Assembly: GCF_009827595.1 (NCBI RefSeq)
Contig: NZ_WTYT01000001.1
Coordinates: 496,001-560,000, forward strand
DNA length: 64,000 bases
Direction: 5' to 3'
Source of the DNA: Altericroceibacterium endophyticum
GTDB taxonomy: Bacteria; Pseudomonadota; Alphaproteobacteria; Sphingomonadales; Sphingomonadaceae
Both the position numbers and the translations under genes were made by a program. The notes under the pieces are model-generated. The model saw only the letters and a list, made by a program, of their open reading frames with translations, did no database searches and was not told the DNA's origin. This document shows positions 46,599 to 55,223 of this stretch, piece after piece (positions within the stretch are counted from its first letter, which is position 1; the number at the start of each line of letters is the position of its first letter).

Positions 46599-47983
46599 CA
46601 GCGGACACCCTCCGGCCAAAGGACGACGCGCAACGTCTGCAGCAGGATCAAAAGGTCAAGAAACGGCGTGTAATTCTTGGCATAATACAGATCAAATTCC
46701 AGCTTCTGCCGGGCATCCTCGGTCGAAGCGCCATAGGGATAATTGATCTGCGCCCATCCGGTAATGCCGGGCTTCACCATGTGCCGCTCGCTATAATAAG
46801 GAAGTTCGGCTTCAAGCTCCGCCACGAATTGCGGGCGTTCCGGTCGCGGGCCGACAAAACTCATCGCGCCGCACAAAACAGTCCAGCATTGCGGCAATTC
46901 ATCAATACGTGTCTTGCGCATGAACCGACCTATTCTCGTCACCCGCGGATCATTTTGCTCCGCCCACTGCGCGCCATTTTTCTCAGCGTCGCTGCGCATG
47001 CTGCGCAGCTTTATCAAGTCGAAGGATTCGCCATAGCGGCCGACGCGCGTCTGGCGAAAAAAGGCCGGCCCCGGGCTATCAAGTTTAACGAGTAGGGCGA
47101 AAACGCCGATGATCGGCGCCATGATAACCAGCAAGATGGCGCTGGCCAAAATATCGAAAATCCTTTTCGCGACGCTCGACACCATCCGGCCTGATGAAAA
47201 ACCGTCGGAAAATATCAACCAGCTCGGATTAAGTGTATCCAGATCAACCCGGCCCGCTTCACGCTCGATAAAGCTTGAAAAATCATTCACGAAAACGCCG
47301 GCAGTCTTCACTCGCACCAAGTCCTTGAGCGGGAGCGAATTGCGCCGCTCTTCAATAGCCAGCACCACTTCGCTCACGCCCAGCTCTTCGACATATTTGG
47401 CAAGGTCTTGAATCTCATCGCGAGGAACGGCGTTTTCCACCACAGGCTGAGGTGTTTTCATCACGATGAAACCCGCGATGACAAAGCCTGATTCCACGCG
47501 CTGACTGAGGGTTTCCAGACGCTTTGCGCGAGGCCCCGCCCCCAGCACCAGGACCCGGCGTTTAAAAGCTGTGGCCCCGAGAATCTTACCCGTTATCAGT
47601 CGGTTAAACACCAGCGCTACAAGGCTTAAAAGCATCGTGTAGAACAGGGTGGACCGCCAGAAGGTCTCACTAGCCAGAACAAATTCGATGAAGGACAAGG
47701 CGATGATCGCCAGACTGATCGCAACCATCAATCGGGCGACAGCAAAGCGCATGGAACGCAATGATTGCGCGCCGTACACGCCAACTGAGAGCATCGCGAT
47801 CCAGACCACGAACGCATAGGCTGAAAGCATCCCGGCCCGGTCGGCAAAATGCCCGGGATGCGTCCCGATCTGCAATGCACGGAAGACCCAGGCAAAATTG
47901 CCCGCCAGGACGAGAAGTATGAGATCGACAAATCCCAGCACGATTACTGCGTGCGGGACATAATGTTTAAAGAGTCTGATCAT
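46598..47983 (-). CDS. PEP-CTERM/XrtA-system sugar transferase (exopolysaccharide initiating)
   Basis: 461 aa polyisoprenyl-phosphate hexose-1-phosphate transferase. Five hydrophobic helices lie at about residues 10-150, then a Rossmann-like middle domain (FKRRVLVLGAGPRAKRLETL), and the C-terminal catalytic bacterial-sugar-transferase domain: KRIFDILASAILLVIMAPII, LDSPGPAFFRQTRVGRYGES and FDLIKLRSMRSDAEKNGAQW. The C-terminal PGITGWAQINYPYGASTEDA is typical. It would load the first sugar onto undecaprenyl phosphate at the inner membrane. It heads an operon with prsK and prsR, which suggests that polysaccharide onset is controlled by them. Confidence 0.94.
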   Translation of the reverse strand: MIRLFKHYVPHAVIVLGFVDLILLVLAGNFAWVFRALQIGTHPGHFADRAGMLSAYAFVVWIAMLSVGVYGAQSLRSMRFAVARLMVAISLAIIALSFIEFVLASETFWRSTLFYTMLLSLVALVFNRLITGKILGATAFKRRVLVLGAGPRAKRLETLSQRVESGFVIAGFIVMKTPQPVVENAVPRDEIQDLAKYVEELGVSEVVLAIEERRNSLPLKDLVRVKTAGVFVNDFSSFIEREAGRVDLDTLNPSWLIFSDGFSSGRMVSSVAKRIFDILASAILLVIMAPIIGVFALLVKLDSPGPAFFRQTRVGRYGESFDLIKLRSMRSDAEKNGAQWAEQNDPRVTRIGRFMRKTRIDELPQCWTVLCGAMSFVGPRPERPQFVAELEAELPYYSERHMVKPGITGWAQINYPYGASTEDARQKLEFDLYYAKNYTPFLDLLILLQTLRVVLWPEGVR

Positions 47984-48125
47984 CTTACCAATCGGTTCCT
48001 GATGCCTGTTTAGCAGATCATAGATCGATTAGCCGAAAGGTATGAACTGTCGGTAAACTTTACAGACTATGGTAAATGGTGCCTAACAACTGATCATTTG
48101 CATGGTCAAATCTGCGCAACCGCTC

Positions 48126-48419
48126 TTAGTCTTGTGTGACCGAATTTGCCACATCCTCGGCCGCATTACCTATCTGACCTGCTGCTGCGCCGACATCATC
48201 AGCTGCACCAGCTATCGCATTATCCTTGGCCACCTCTGCCGTGCCCATTTTGTTAAAAGCCCACAAGGCCACAATAACGGCCACAACAACCACAAACATG
48301 ACGAACCACACGGACATGCGCGAGCGAGGCTGATCCCGCTCGGTAATGATGGTCGTTTCAGTATGGGTCTCGCCGTCCGGCGTTTCGACCTTGGTGATGC
48401 GTTCTTCTGTCATGATCAT
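48126..48419 (-). CDS. Small single-pass membrane protein, hypothetical
   Basis: 97 aa (95 if the second ATG at 48413 is used; a GAGGAG lies before both). A charged N-terminal cytoplasmic part (residues 1-35) contains KVETPDGETHTETTIITERD. One membrane helix covers about residues 36-54 (SVWFVMFVVVVAVIVALWAF), and the C-terminal tail is Ala- and Asp-rich and probably helical (DDVGAAAGQIGNAAEDVANS). No function is known. It lies alone between the polysaccharide operon and the SLC13 gene. Confidence 0.75.
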   Translation of the reverse strand: MIMTEERITKVETPDGETHTETTIITERDQPRSRMSVWFVMFVVVVAVIVALWAFNKMGTAEVAKDNAIAGAADDVGAAAGQIGNAAEDVANSVTQD

Positions 48420-48491
48420 CCACTCCTCTATGGCATGACAACATAACGGCTAAGAGGAGGTTCCGGGATAATGTTTAGGCTGCTCAGCGCC

Positions 48492-50297
48492 TTACATTCC
48501 GTAAGTCAGTACCAGCAAGCCTGACAGTGTCGCCACCATCAGGACGACGAGTGGCACACCCGTCCGCAAATAGTCGCCGAAGGAATAGTCCCCTTCCGCC
48601 ATTATAAGCATATTGGTTTGATAGGCGATCGGCGTCGCGTAACACAAATTGCACCCGAACAGGACAGCAAGGATAAGCGGTTCCTGCGGCAACCCCAGCT
48701 GATTGGCGATAGAAAAGGCAATGGGCGTTCCCACAGTCGCCGCAGTGGCATTGGACGCAAAGTTGGTGAGCGTGGTGACGAACAGCATAATCGCTGCAAG
48801 AATTGCAGCGGGGGGCAAATATTGCAGACCCGCAGCCATGGATTGGCCCAGCCAGTCAGCGGCACCGCTTTCCAGAATAGCACGGCCAATCGCAATACTC
48901 GCGGCGACAAGCACGATGACCTTGGCGGACAGCGCTCTGCCCACCTTATCAAACTTCACGCAACCGGTGATGAACATCAAAATCGCACCGCCAAGCGCCG
49001 CGATTGCGATAGGCAGAAATCCGATGGAGGCAGAGCCAACGGACAGGAACATGATCACAGTTGAAAGCAGCGCTTTTGACCGCCGCGGCATGACCTGAGC
49101 GCCCTGCAGCATCAGTAAACTGTCAGTCCGCGCAAAATCTTCCAGTGCATCGGGGAGGCCCATGACCAGAAGGACATCGCCCTCTGCGAGCCGGATATCA
49201 CCGCGTGGATCAGCAGGTTGCGTGTTAAGCAGTCGGTCGGGCTTATGGATGCCCAGAATTGCCACACCATACAGATCCGCAATGCCCGATGTCGCCAATG
49301 TCCGACGAATCAGACGCGAATCCGCCGTAATCACCATTTCTGCGACGCGAACATCTTCGCCTTGGGCGGATGAATCGCGGCGAATTCGGTCGACCACCCA
49401 GCCCGGAGCCACTTGCCCCTTCAACACGCGCAGCGCTTCCTGCAATCCGTCATGCGTTCCGGAAACGCGAAGCCGCTGCCCTGCCTCGAATGGGCCGGAA
49501 GGACGCTCTTCAAAACGGAAATCGTCGGGGAGCCGTTCGAGAACCTCGTTCAGATGCTTCCCTACAAGATCGCTGCCCGCAGGAACGCGCAAACGGGTGA
49601 TGAAGCGGCGCTTGCTCTGAATGACTTCCTGACTGTTATCGGGCAGCAGCTTCGGCATCACCAGCCAAAGATAGGGAATCGCCACCAGCGCCGCCGCAAA
49701 GACGATCGGAGTGAAGTGAAACACATTCATTGGTGGCATGCCCAGATCGCGCGCGATCGACACCACCAGCAGATTAGTTGATGTGCCGATGGTTGTCGCC
49801 ATGCCGCCAATCAAGACGGCAGCGTTCAGGGGAATAAGCGTTTTGGAAGCCGGCATTGCCCCGCGCGCCGCCAGACTGACAAAGATCGGCAGCAGCAAAA
49901 CGAGCACCGGCGTGTCATTAACAATCATCGAAAGGCCGAATGCCAGCAGCAGAGACACCAGCAGGCCAAGCTGATGATTGACCTTCCATACCCGTTCGAG
50001 AACGCGAGCCGCAGGCTCCAACGCTCCAGTAACCACCAGCCCTCGCCCCATAATCATGAGCGCACAAATCGTGATCAGCGCGTAATGGCCGAAGCCCGAA
50101 AAGGCCAGCACAAGCCCATCGGTCGGGCCTGTACCGGGTAGAGGAAAGAAATACAGCCCCACCGCAATGACTGCGATGACCAGCAAGGACACGATCTCAG
50201 TCGATAACCGACTGCGCGCAAAGCCGATAAACATTGCCACTGTCACCAGCATCGCTGCCATCGCATGGAAAGAAGGAATGCCGGGCATCAGCATCAT
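48492..50297 (-). CDS. SLC13/DASS family permease with TrkA-C domains
   Basis: Inner-membrane transporter, 601 aa. Two halves of about five or six helices each flank a cytosolic insert (residues about 205-400) with two TrkA_C (RCK_C) ligand-binding domains: RLRVPAGSDLVGKHLNEVLE and MVITADSRLIRRTLATSGIA. The SLC13 motifs are MIVNDTPVLVLLLPIFVSLA and IGGMATTIGTSTNLLVVSIA in the first half (about 110-190), and LTNFASNATAATVGTPIAFS in the second. Relatives carry sulfate, dicarboxylates or other anions; the substrate is unknown. Confidence 0.93.
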   Translation of the reverse strand: MMLMPGIPSFHAMAAMLVTVAMFIGFARSRLSTEIVSLLVIAVIAVGLYFFPLPGTGPTDGLVLAFSGFGHYALITICALMIMGRGLVVTGALEPAARVLERVWKVNHQLGLLVSLLLAFGLSMIVNDTPVLVLLLPIFVSLAARGAMPASKTLIPLNAAVLIGGMATTIGTSTNLLVVSIARDLGMPPMNVFHFTPIVFAAALVAIPYLWLVMPKLLPDNSQEVIQSKRRFITRLRVPAGSDLVGKHLNEVLERLPDDFRFEERPSGPFEAGQRLRVSGTHDGLQEALRVLKGQVAPGWVVDRIRRDSSAQGEDVRVAEMVITADSRLIRRTLATSGIADLYGVAILGIHKPDRLLNTQPADPRGDIRLAEGDVLLVMGLPDALEDFARTDSLLMLQGAQVMPRRSKALLSTVIMFLSVGSASIGFLPIAIAALGGAILMFITGCVKFDKVGRALSAKVIVLVAASIAIGRAILESGAADWLGQSMAAGLQYLPPAAILAAIMLFVTTLTNFASNATAATVGTPIAFSIANQLGLPQEPLILAVLFGCNLCYATPIAYQTNMLIMAEGDYSFGDYLRTGVPLVVLMVATLSGLLVLTYGM

Positions 50298-50337
50298 AGT
50301 CTATCCATCTATACGAGATCGGAAAATGACAGGAAAA

Positions 50338-50422
50338 TGGTGCCCCTGGCCCGACTCGAACGGGCACTTCGTAAGAAACTCGATTTTGAGTCGAGCGCGT
50401 CTACCAATTCCACCACAGGGGC
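50338..50422 (-). tRNA. tRNA-Leu (CAA)
   Basis: 85 nt with encoded CCA. Acceptor GCCCCTG/CAGGGGC, anticodon stem-loop CTCGA-CTCAAAA-TCGAG with anticodon CAA, long class II variable arm (TTTCTTACGAAGT) and T-loop GTTCGAGTC. Confidence 0.97.
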
Positions 50423-50525
50423 ACATTGCATTGTGCGCGGATTAGCGAAGCTGTGACGCTTCATCAAGTGCCTATCCGCGCATTTTGAAATTTGCTGTTC
50501 ACGGACAAGCAATTGCCAATGCAAA

Positions 50526-50560
50526 TGGTTGCGCGGGTGGCACAGACCGCAACCACCCGC
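50526..50560. repeat. Interlocked inverted repeats (pseudoknot-like) after the IMPase gene
   Basis: TGGTTGCG (50526-50533) pairs with CGCAACCA (50548-50555), and GCGGGTGG (50533-50540) pairs with CCACCCGC (50553-50560). The arms interleave and share bases, so only one stem can fully form at a time. No T-run follows on either strand. It lies 15 nt past the IMPase-family stop. Confidence 0.5.
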
Positions 50561-50574
50561 TTAACCAGTATGGA

Positions 50575-51393
50575 TCAGGCTCTTATCGCTCCGGCGAGGA
50601 GCTTGTGTAGCCGTGAATGAAGCGGGTCATTGCCGGCAAGAATCTGTTTGTCGCAGATATGCTGGGACCTTCCCCGAAAATCACTCACAAAACCGCCGGC
50701 TTCGCGCACGAGAAGGCCGCCAGCGGCGGTGTCCCAAGGCTGGAGATCACTCTCCCAAAACCCTTCAAAACGCCCCGCGGCAACCCAGGCAAGATCAAGC
50801 GAAGCCGCACCGAAGCGCCGGATGCCAGCCACTTGCGGACCGATTGCACCGAAAATTCGCGTCCATTCGCCAAAATCACCATGCCCCTGGAAGGGAATGC
50901 CGGTTGCGACGAGCGCTTCTGATAACTGGCGCCGGCCGGACACGCGCAAGCGTGCGTCATGGAGCCAGGCACCGCGTGATTTCTCTGCCCAGAAGCTTTC
51001 ATCATTGATCGGCTGGTATACCAGAGCAGCTGTTATCTCGCCCCAGCCACTGCCATCAAGCTTCGGCTCCTGCACCGCGATCGAAATCGCAAAATGCGGG
51101 ATACCATGCAAAAAATTGCTGGTGCCATCGAGCGGATCGATGATCCAGCGGGGCTTGCCCGGATCGCCATCGATCTTGCCGCCTTCTTCCATCAGGAAGC
51201 CCCAGTCGGGGCGCGCGTTTAGCAATTCATCATACAATGTGCGCTCTGCAGCGCGGTCCGCCTTGGTTACAAAGTCAGACGGTCCCTTACGGCTGACCTG
51301 GAGGTGTTCCACCTCGCCAAAGTCGCGCCGCAAGCGCCCGCCGGCCTTGCGTGCCGCGCGTTCCATCACCCGAATTAGGCCTGAAAGTGCCAC
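50575..51393 (-). CDS. Inositol monophosphatase family protein
   Basis: Mg-dependent phosphatase of the IMPase/SuhB superfamily, 272 aa. The metal motifs are FLMEEGGK (Glu), WIIDPLDGTSNFLHGIPHFA (about residues 82-101) and the C-terminal WDTAAGGLLVREAGGFVSDF (about 219-238). Substrate could be inositol phosphate, fructose 1,6-bisphosphate, histidinol phosphate or PAP; the family cannot be resolved by eye, though the arrangement resembles alphaproteobacterial SuhB-like proteins. It is transcribed away from the EF-P gene cluster with the small secreted protein just upstream. Confidence 0.94.
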   Translation of the reverse strand: MALSGLIRVMERAARKAGGRLRRDFGEVEHLQVSRKGPSDFVTKADRAAERTLYDELLNARPDWGFLMEEGGKIDGDPGKPRWIIDPLDGTSNFLHGIPHFAISIAVQEPKLDGSGWGEITAALVYQPINDESFWAEKSRGAWLHDARLRVSGRRQLSEALVATGIPFQGHGDFGEWTRIFGAIGPQVAGIRRFGAASLDLAWVAAGRFEGFWESDLQPWDTAAGGLLVREAGGFVSDFRGRSQHICDKQILAGNDPLHSRLHKLLAGAIRA

Positions 51394-51437
51394 GTATCCT
51401 CACTTTTCTCTCAACAACCAGCAGAAATGCCGGAATG

Positions 51438-51776
51438 TTAATCTTCGTTCTGTTCCTGCTTGCGGAACGTAACACCACAGGCTCGCGCCGCTGCCACATA
51501 AACATGTGTAGGGTTGTCTGCCTGCAAATTGGGATTGTTTTCCAGAATCTTGCCAGCTGCCTGACTGATCTTGGAAATGGGATTGTTATACATGCAGCCA
51601 TAAATCTGGCCACGGACAGTCTGCGCCAATTCGTCAGAATTCATCGCCATGACGAAACTGCGCACGATGACCGCACCGCGCTTCGCAGTGGCCGGGTCGG
51701 GCGTGTTATCCTGCGCCTGCACCGCCACAGGTGCCAAAGCGATAGCGCAAGCTGCAAGGATGCCAAATTTCTTCAT
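51438..51776 (-). CDS. Small secreted protein, hypothetical
   Basis: 112 aa. Residues 1-22 (MKKFGILAACAIALAPVAVQ) form a signal peptide cleaved near AQA/Q. The mature part has the repeated helical pattern SDELAQTVRGQIYGCMYNNP and a second Cys in ARACGVTF, so one disulphide is possible. It lies 2 nt after the efp stop in the same direction, which suggests co-transcription. Function unknown. Confidence 0.78.
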   Translation of the reverse strand: MKKFGILAACAIALAPVAVQAQDNTPDPATAKRGAVIVRSFVMAMNSDELAQTVRGQIYGCMYNNPISKISQAAGKILENNPNLQADNPTHVYVAAARACGVTFRKQEQNED

Positions 51777-51778
51777 TC

Positions 51779-52342
51779 TCAGTCAGCCTTCTTCACATAT
51801 TCGCGAGCATAGACATCGACCACGATGCGGGTGCCGCTTTCAATATGCGGCGGAACCATAACGCGCACGCCATTTTCCAACACGGCTGGCTTGTAGCTGG
51901 AGGAAGCGGTCTGCCCCTTCACCACGGCGTCAGCTTCAACGATTGTCGCTTCGACCTGTTCAGGCAGCTGCACGCTGATCGGCTTTTCATCATACAGTTC
52001 GAGCGTGACATCCATACCGTCTGTCAGGAAGGCAACAGCATCGCCAAGCATGTCGGCATCGAGCATGATTTGCTCGAACGTGTCTTTATCCATGAACACC
52101 AGCTGATCATCTTCAGCATAGAGATACTGGAAATCCTGCGTGTCGAGGCGCACGCGTTCAACCGTATCGGCGCTGCGAAAGCGCACGTTGGTTTTGCGGC
52201 CATCGACGAGATTCTTCATCTCAACCTGCATGTAAGCACCGCCCTTACCCGGCTGTGTGTGCTGAATCTTGGCGACTTTCCAGATGCCACGTTCATATTC
52301 AATGATATTGCCGGGACGAATGTCGACGCCGCTGATCTTCAT
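51779..52342 (-). CDS. efp: Elongation factor P
   Basis: Rescues ribosomes stalled on polyproline stretches; 187 aa, three beta-barrel domains. The N-terminal domain has the tip loop [15 protein letters not shown] with Lys33, the residue that is beta-lysylated in many bacteria. The OB-type domains II and III follow ([20 protein letters not shown], then [20 protein letters not shown]). ATG 52342 gives the family N-terminus [12 protein letters not shown]; the open frame runs on to 52543. Whether the Lys is modified cannot be told, because no epmA or epmB is in the window. Confidence 0.98.
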   Translation of the reverse strand: MKISGVDIRPGNIIEYERGIWKVAKIQHTQPGKGGAYMQVEMKNLVDGRKTNVRFRSADTVERVRLDTQDFQYLYAEDDQLVFMDKDTFEQIMLDADMLGDAVAFLTDGMDVTLELYDEKPISVQLPEQVEATIVEADAVVKGQTASSSYKPAVLENGVRVMVPPHIESGTRIVVDVYAREYVKKAD

Positions 52343-52466
52343 GGAGAATCCGCTCTTTTCGAAATTGTTGCAAATATCGGCGGGCCCTAGCCGTTCCGCA
52401 CACTCGGGGCAAGCAGGCTGGCTAAATGAGCGCGGACATGGTAGCGGCACACGCATTAGGCAGCCC

Positions 52467-52826
52467 ATGAAAACACTCCCTTCCCTTTTCCTCACCTGCG
52501 GCCTTTGCATCGCCGCTGCTGCGCCGGTTGCGGCCTCTCCCATCAGCGCGCTGGAGCGTGGACGCTATGTCTGCGAAACCCCCGGCGATGCCGCCGGCCC
52601 GGCCGGACGTCATGAGCCCGACAAGGATTTCCGCATTCTCGGCGCATCGCGTTATGTCAGTGATGAGGGATCTGGCACCTATCTTCGCACAGGAAAGAAA
52701 GTGATCTTCACCAGCGGCCCGCGCCGGGGCGAAACCTATGAAACACAGCGCAGCAATCGCTTTCTGCGACAGCTGGACAATGAGGGGCGAGCGACCCGTT
52801 TACGCTGCATCTATCACGGCCGCTAG
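52467..52826 (+). CDS. Secreted hypothetical protein next to efp
   Basis: 119 aa. A Sec signal peptide (residues 1-24, [24 protein letters not shown]) precedes a short beta-rich domain, [20 protein letters not shown], then [40 protein letters not shown] and LRCIYHGR. Two Cys residues could form a disulphide. It is divergent from efp with about 124 bp between the starts. No function is known; its position beside efp seems usual in this group, by my recollection. Confidence 0.78.
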   Translation: MKTLPSLFLTCGLCIAAAAPVAASPISALERGRYVCETPGDAAGPAGRHEPDKDFRILGASRYVSDEGSGTYLRTGKKVIFTSGPRRGETYETQRSNRFLRQLDNEGRATRLRCIYHGR

Positions 52827-52835
52827 GTTCGGCAC

Positions 52836-53465
52836 CTAGCGGGTCAGCAACGGATAGGGGTTTACCGGGCTTGAGGGCTCCCACCATTCGGCATCGGCCG
52901 TGGTACGCAAAATTGCAAAATGCAGATGGGGCGTTTCGGGATCAGCATTGCCACTGGAACCCACCGAACCGAGGCGCTGCCCGCGGCGGATCTTTTGCCC
53001 TTCACGCAGTCCGGGCGCATATTTACCCATCTGGGCATAATAGTGGATCGTCTCGCCATCATCGGAGCGAACATAAATCGTGTTCCCGCCTGGAATGGAG
53101 CGATAAATGCGTTCTATCGTGCCGGGCGCAGCGGCGACCACTGATGTACCCGAAGGCGCCATAATATCGATGGCAGCGTGCAGATTATCGCTCGCCTCGC
53201 TTATGTCAGAGAAATTATCGACCAGATCCTTCGCGCTCACATCCAGCACCGGGATCATCAACGTCGCGGTCTGCCTGTCATCTGGGGAGGAAATGGGGGT
53301 CGTTTCACGTGGAGGCGGTGCCGTGCTGGCCGAAACTGCAGGCTCGGGCGCAGGCTGCTTCAATTCTTCGCTATCGTCGACGACGAAGCTCCCCACCACG
53401 ATCCACAAGGCCGAAGTCAGTGTCGCCGTAACAGCGATCGCTTGTATCTTTTCTGCACTTGCCAT
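52836..53465 (-). CDS. M23 family metallopeptidase (LytM-type)
   Basis: Periplasmic peptidoglycan peptidase of the LytM/M23 family, 209 aa. An N-terminal membrane anchor (residues about 8-27) is followed by a Pro/Thr-rich linker and the catalytic domain: HAAIDIMAPSGTSVVAAAPG with the zinc-binding His and Asp (H-x3-D), TIYVRSDDGETIHYYAQMGK, and HLHF near the C-terminus (ETPHLHFAIL). All the zinc ligands appear to be present, so it is probably an active endopeptidase rather than a degenerate activator. It diverges from nothing obvious; the thiE gene lies upstream in the same direction. Confidence 0.93.
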   Translation of the reverse strand: MASAEKIQAIAVTATLTSALWIVVGSFVVDDSEELKQPAPEPAVSASTAPPPRETTPISSPDDRQTATLMIPVLDVSAKDLVDNFSDISEASDNLHAAIDIMAPSGTSVVAAAPGTIERIYRSIPGGNTIYVRSDDGETIHYYAQMGKYAPGLREGQKIRRGQRLGSVGSSGNADPETPHLHFAILRTTADAEWWEPSSPVNPYPLLTR

Positions 53466-53551
53466 CGCCTGTTCCCCAAAAACCGTACCAAAGCCGGTTG
53501 CGGTATCATCGCCCAGCGCCGGTTAAAAAGAAACCATGAGGTGAACAAAAG

Positions 53552-54163
53552 TTACAGAACCTTGTGAAACTCTCGGATAGCCTCCGCTTCATCTGCGGCA
53601 GCCCAAACGGCGGCACTGACAGCCAAAAAGTCAGCACCAGCCTCAATCAGCGGGCTCGCATTTTGCGGGGTAATTCCTCCGATCGCCACGCAGGGTATTT
53701 CGAAAATGCTTTGCCACCACGTCAAAGTTTCCAGATCCGGGCGATGTTCACTCGCCTTGGTCTGACTGGGGTAGAATGAACCGAAAGCTACGTAATCGGC
53801 GCCGTTTTCGCCTGCTTCCATCGCCATATGCCGACTGGCATGACAGGTTACGCCAATCTGAGCATCATGCCCCAGTTCATCGCGCGCTTCCTCGACCGAA
53901 CCATCACCCTGCCCCAGATGCACGCCATCAGCCTTCAAGCGCTTGGCCAGCGAAATGCTGTCATTCACGATGAAGGCAATGTCGGCCTGTGCACAGATTT
54001 CCTGCAACGGCCCCGCCAAATGGGCGGCATCATGTTGATCCATGTCCTTCACACGGAACTGAAAGGCGGCCACCGGACCAGCTGCGACGGCTTTTTCAAG
54101 CCTGTCGGGGAAGGTTCCTGAAACATCGAGCGGAGAGATGAGGTAAAGCTGGCAATCGGACAT
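53552..54163 (-). CDS. thiE: Thiamine-phosphate synthase (ThiE-like)
   Basis: Couples the thiazole and pyrimidine phosphates to thiamine phosphate; 203 aa TIM barrel. The segments AFQFRVKDMD (the usual QLRxK strand in changed form), FIVNDSISLAKRLKADGVHL and GQGDGSVEEARDEL, then IGVTCHASRHMAMEAGENGA and DYVAFGSFYPSQTK are typical. ATG 54163 gives the family N-terminus; the open frame continues to 54340. The QLR-K motif reads QFRVK here. ThiE-like TenI proteins are the main alternative. No TPP riboswitch was seen upstream. Confidence 0.9.
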   Translation of the reverse strand: MSDCQLYLISPLDVSGTFPDRLEKAVAAGPVAAFQFRVKDMDQHDAAHLAGPLQEICAQADIAFIVNDSISLAKRLKADGVHLGQGDGSVEEARDELGHDAQIGVTCHASRHMAMEAGENGADYVAFGSFYPSQTKASEHRPDLETLTWWQSIFEIPCVAIGGITPQNASPLIEAGADFLAVSAAVWAAADEAEAIREFHKVL

Positions 54164-54236
54164 AGTGGCGCTTCTATCCGCAGCGCAGCGCCGCGCCAAG
54201 TCGGAACCGACATCAATCCGCAGGCGTATAGCAGCC

Positions 54237-54647
54237 ATGTACAAATTTGGATCTTTCAGCGCACTCATCATCGGCCCTGCTTTGATAGGCGGATGTACGC
54301 CAACCACACCCCTGTCTTCTTCAGAAACAGAACCCGCCATGGCGGAACTGGAGCAGAGAATTTATGTGGATGGCCCGTGGGTGACACCGGTCGACGTGCT
54401 GGAAGATAGCCGATGCCCCGCAGACGTGCAGTGCATTCAGGCTGGCCAGGTGCGGCTACAGGTCAAAATCGAGCTGGGCGCGCGTACTGAAAATGCTGTT
54501 CTGACTTGGCGCCCCGGCGACGAAAATGAAGGGGTCCACGTCGCAGATGGTCAATTGCGCCTGACAGATGTTCAACCCGCCCCGACTACAGCGCAAATTG
54601 CAGACGCATCCTATCGGTTCAAATTCCGGTTTGACGGCGGATTCTAA
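54237..54647 (+). CDS. Lipoprotein, hypothetical
   Basis: 136 aa from ATG 54237, in which MYKFGSFSALIIGPALIGGC ends with the lipobox IGGC; the open frame reaches back to 54165. The mature part has a DVLEDSRCPADVQCIQAGQV segment, with the pair of Cys and the RCPxDVxCIxAG phrase known from many uncharacterised lipoproteins, followed by beta strands and a C-terminal aromatic strand (YRFKFRFDGGF). Function is unknown. It overlaps the stop of the convergent membrane protein gene by 4 bp. Confidence 0.82.
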   Translation: MYKFGSFSALIIGPALIGGCTPTTPLSSSETEPAMAELEQRIYVDGPWVTPVDVLEDSRCPADVQCIQAGQVRLQVKIELGARTENAVLTWRPGDENEGVHVADGQLRLTDVQPAPTTAQIADASYRFKFRFDGGF

Positions 54648-55198
54648 CTTTTAGCGGGGCTGACAAACAACCCGTTGCGCACTGCATGCGCGAGCGTAAC
54701 GATCACGACAAGGCGCATCAGCGCATTGCCCAGCAGATCACCGGCTCCGGCGTTGAAAGTTTCTTGCTGCATGAAAAGCGCCGTATTCATGACGAGCGCA
54801 ACCGCCACATATAATGCGAGCAACGCAACGCTGACCTGCGACATCCTTGCAAGACACCAGGCCGTGAGCACTACACAAAGCGCGGCTTCAAACAGGATCA
54901 GGCTGCGCAATTCAGGCGCCTCAAATCCGCCATAGGCAATCCAGACGGTGTGCCCCCAAACCAGCGCAAGCGCGAGCCTGAGCTCCTGCCCAATCGAGGG
55001 ACAGAAGCGACCAATCACCCAGAACATCACTGCCGCAAATAATACTGCGCCCGCCAATACAATATTAAGCAAGCTACTTATTGCGGCAACAACAAGCAGT
55101 ATAAAGACGACTGCAACTGGCTTGCGATAGCCCCCGATCCGCAAAACGCCCCCCGTCATTTCCGAAGGGGGGCGTTTAAGAAGAAATACTGATTTCAT
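54644..55198 (-). CDS. Hypothetical multi-pass membrane protein
   Basis: 184 aa from ATG 55198; a TTG one codon earlier extends it by one residue. Five or six hydrophobic helices are visible (PVAVVFILLVVAAISSLLNI, VLAGAVLFAAVMFWVIGRFC, LILFEAALCVVLTAWCLARM, SVALLALYVAVALVMNTALF and LMRLVVIVTLAHAVRNG). There is no Shine-Dalgarno before 55198, and codons 8-18 coincide with a strong hairpin that looks like the fda terminator, so the true start may be downstream or expression may be low. Function unknown. Confidence 0.62.
   Translation of the reverse strand: MKSVFLLKRPPSEMTGGVLRIGGYRKPVAVVFILLVVAAISSLLNIVLAGAVLFAAVMFWVIGRFCPSIGQELRLALALVWGHTVWIAYGGFEAPELRSLILFEAALCVVLTAWCLARMSQVSVALLALYVAVALVMNTALFMQQETFNAGAGDLLGNALMRLVVIVTLAHAVRNGLFVSPAKS
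55143..55177 (-). terminator. Probable fda terminator inside the next gene's 5' end
   Basis: Perfect 11-bp stem AAACGCCCCCC (55167-55177 on the coding strand) with GGGGGGCGTTT, a 12-nt loop and a T4 run, 46 nt after the fda stop. It lies within the first codons of the downstream membrane protein frame. Confidence 0.75.
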
Positions 55199-55223
55199 CA
55201 ATATTTAAATTTAACTATTTCAG

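Noticed and set aside
47984-48125. Sigma-54 promoter upstream of the sugar transferase operon
   Set aside because: A GGCACC is present, but the matching GC of the -12 element is not at the right distance.
54164-54236. TPP riboswitch before thiE
   Set aside because: Only a short divergent gap is present and none of the conserved THI-box bases were recognised.
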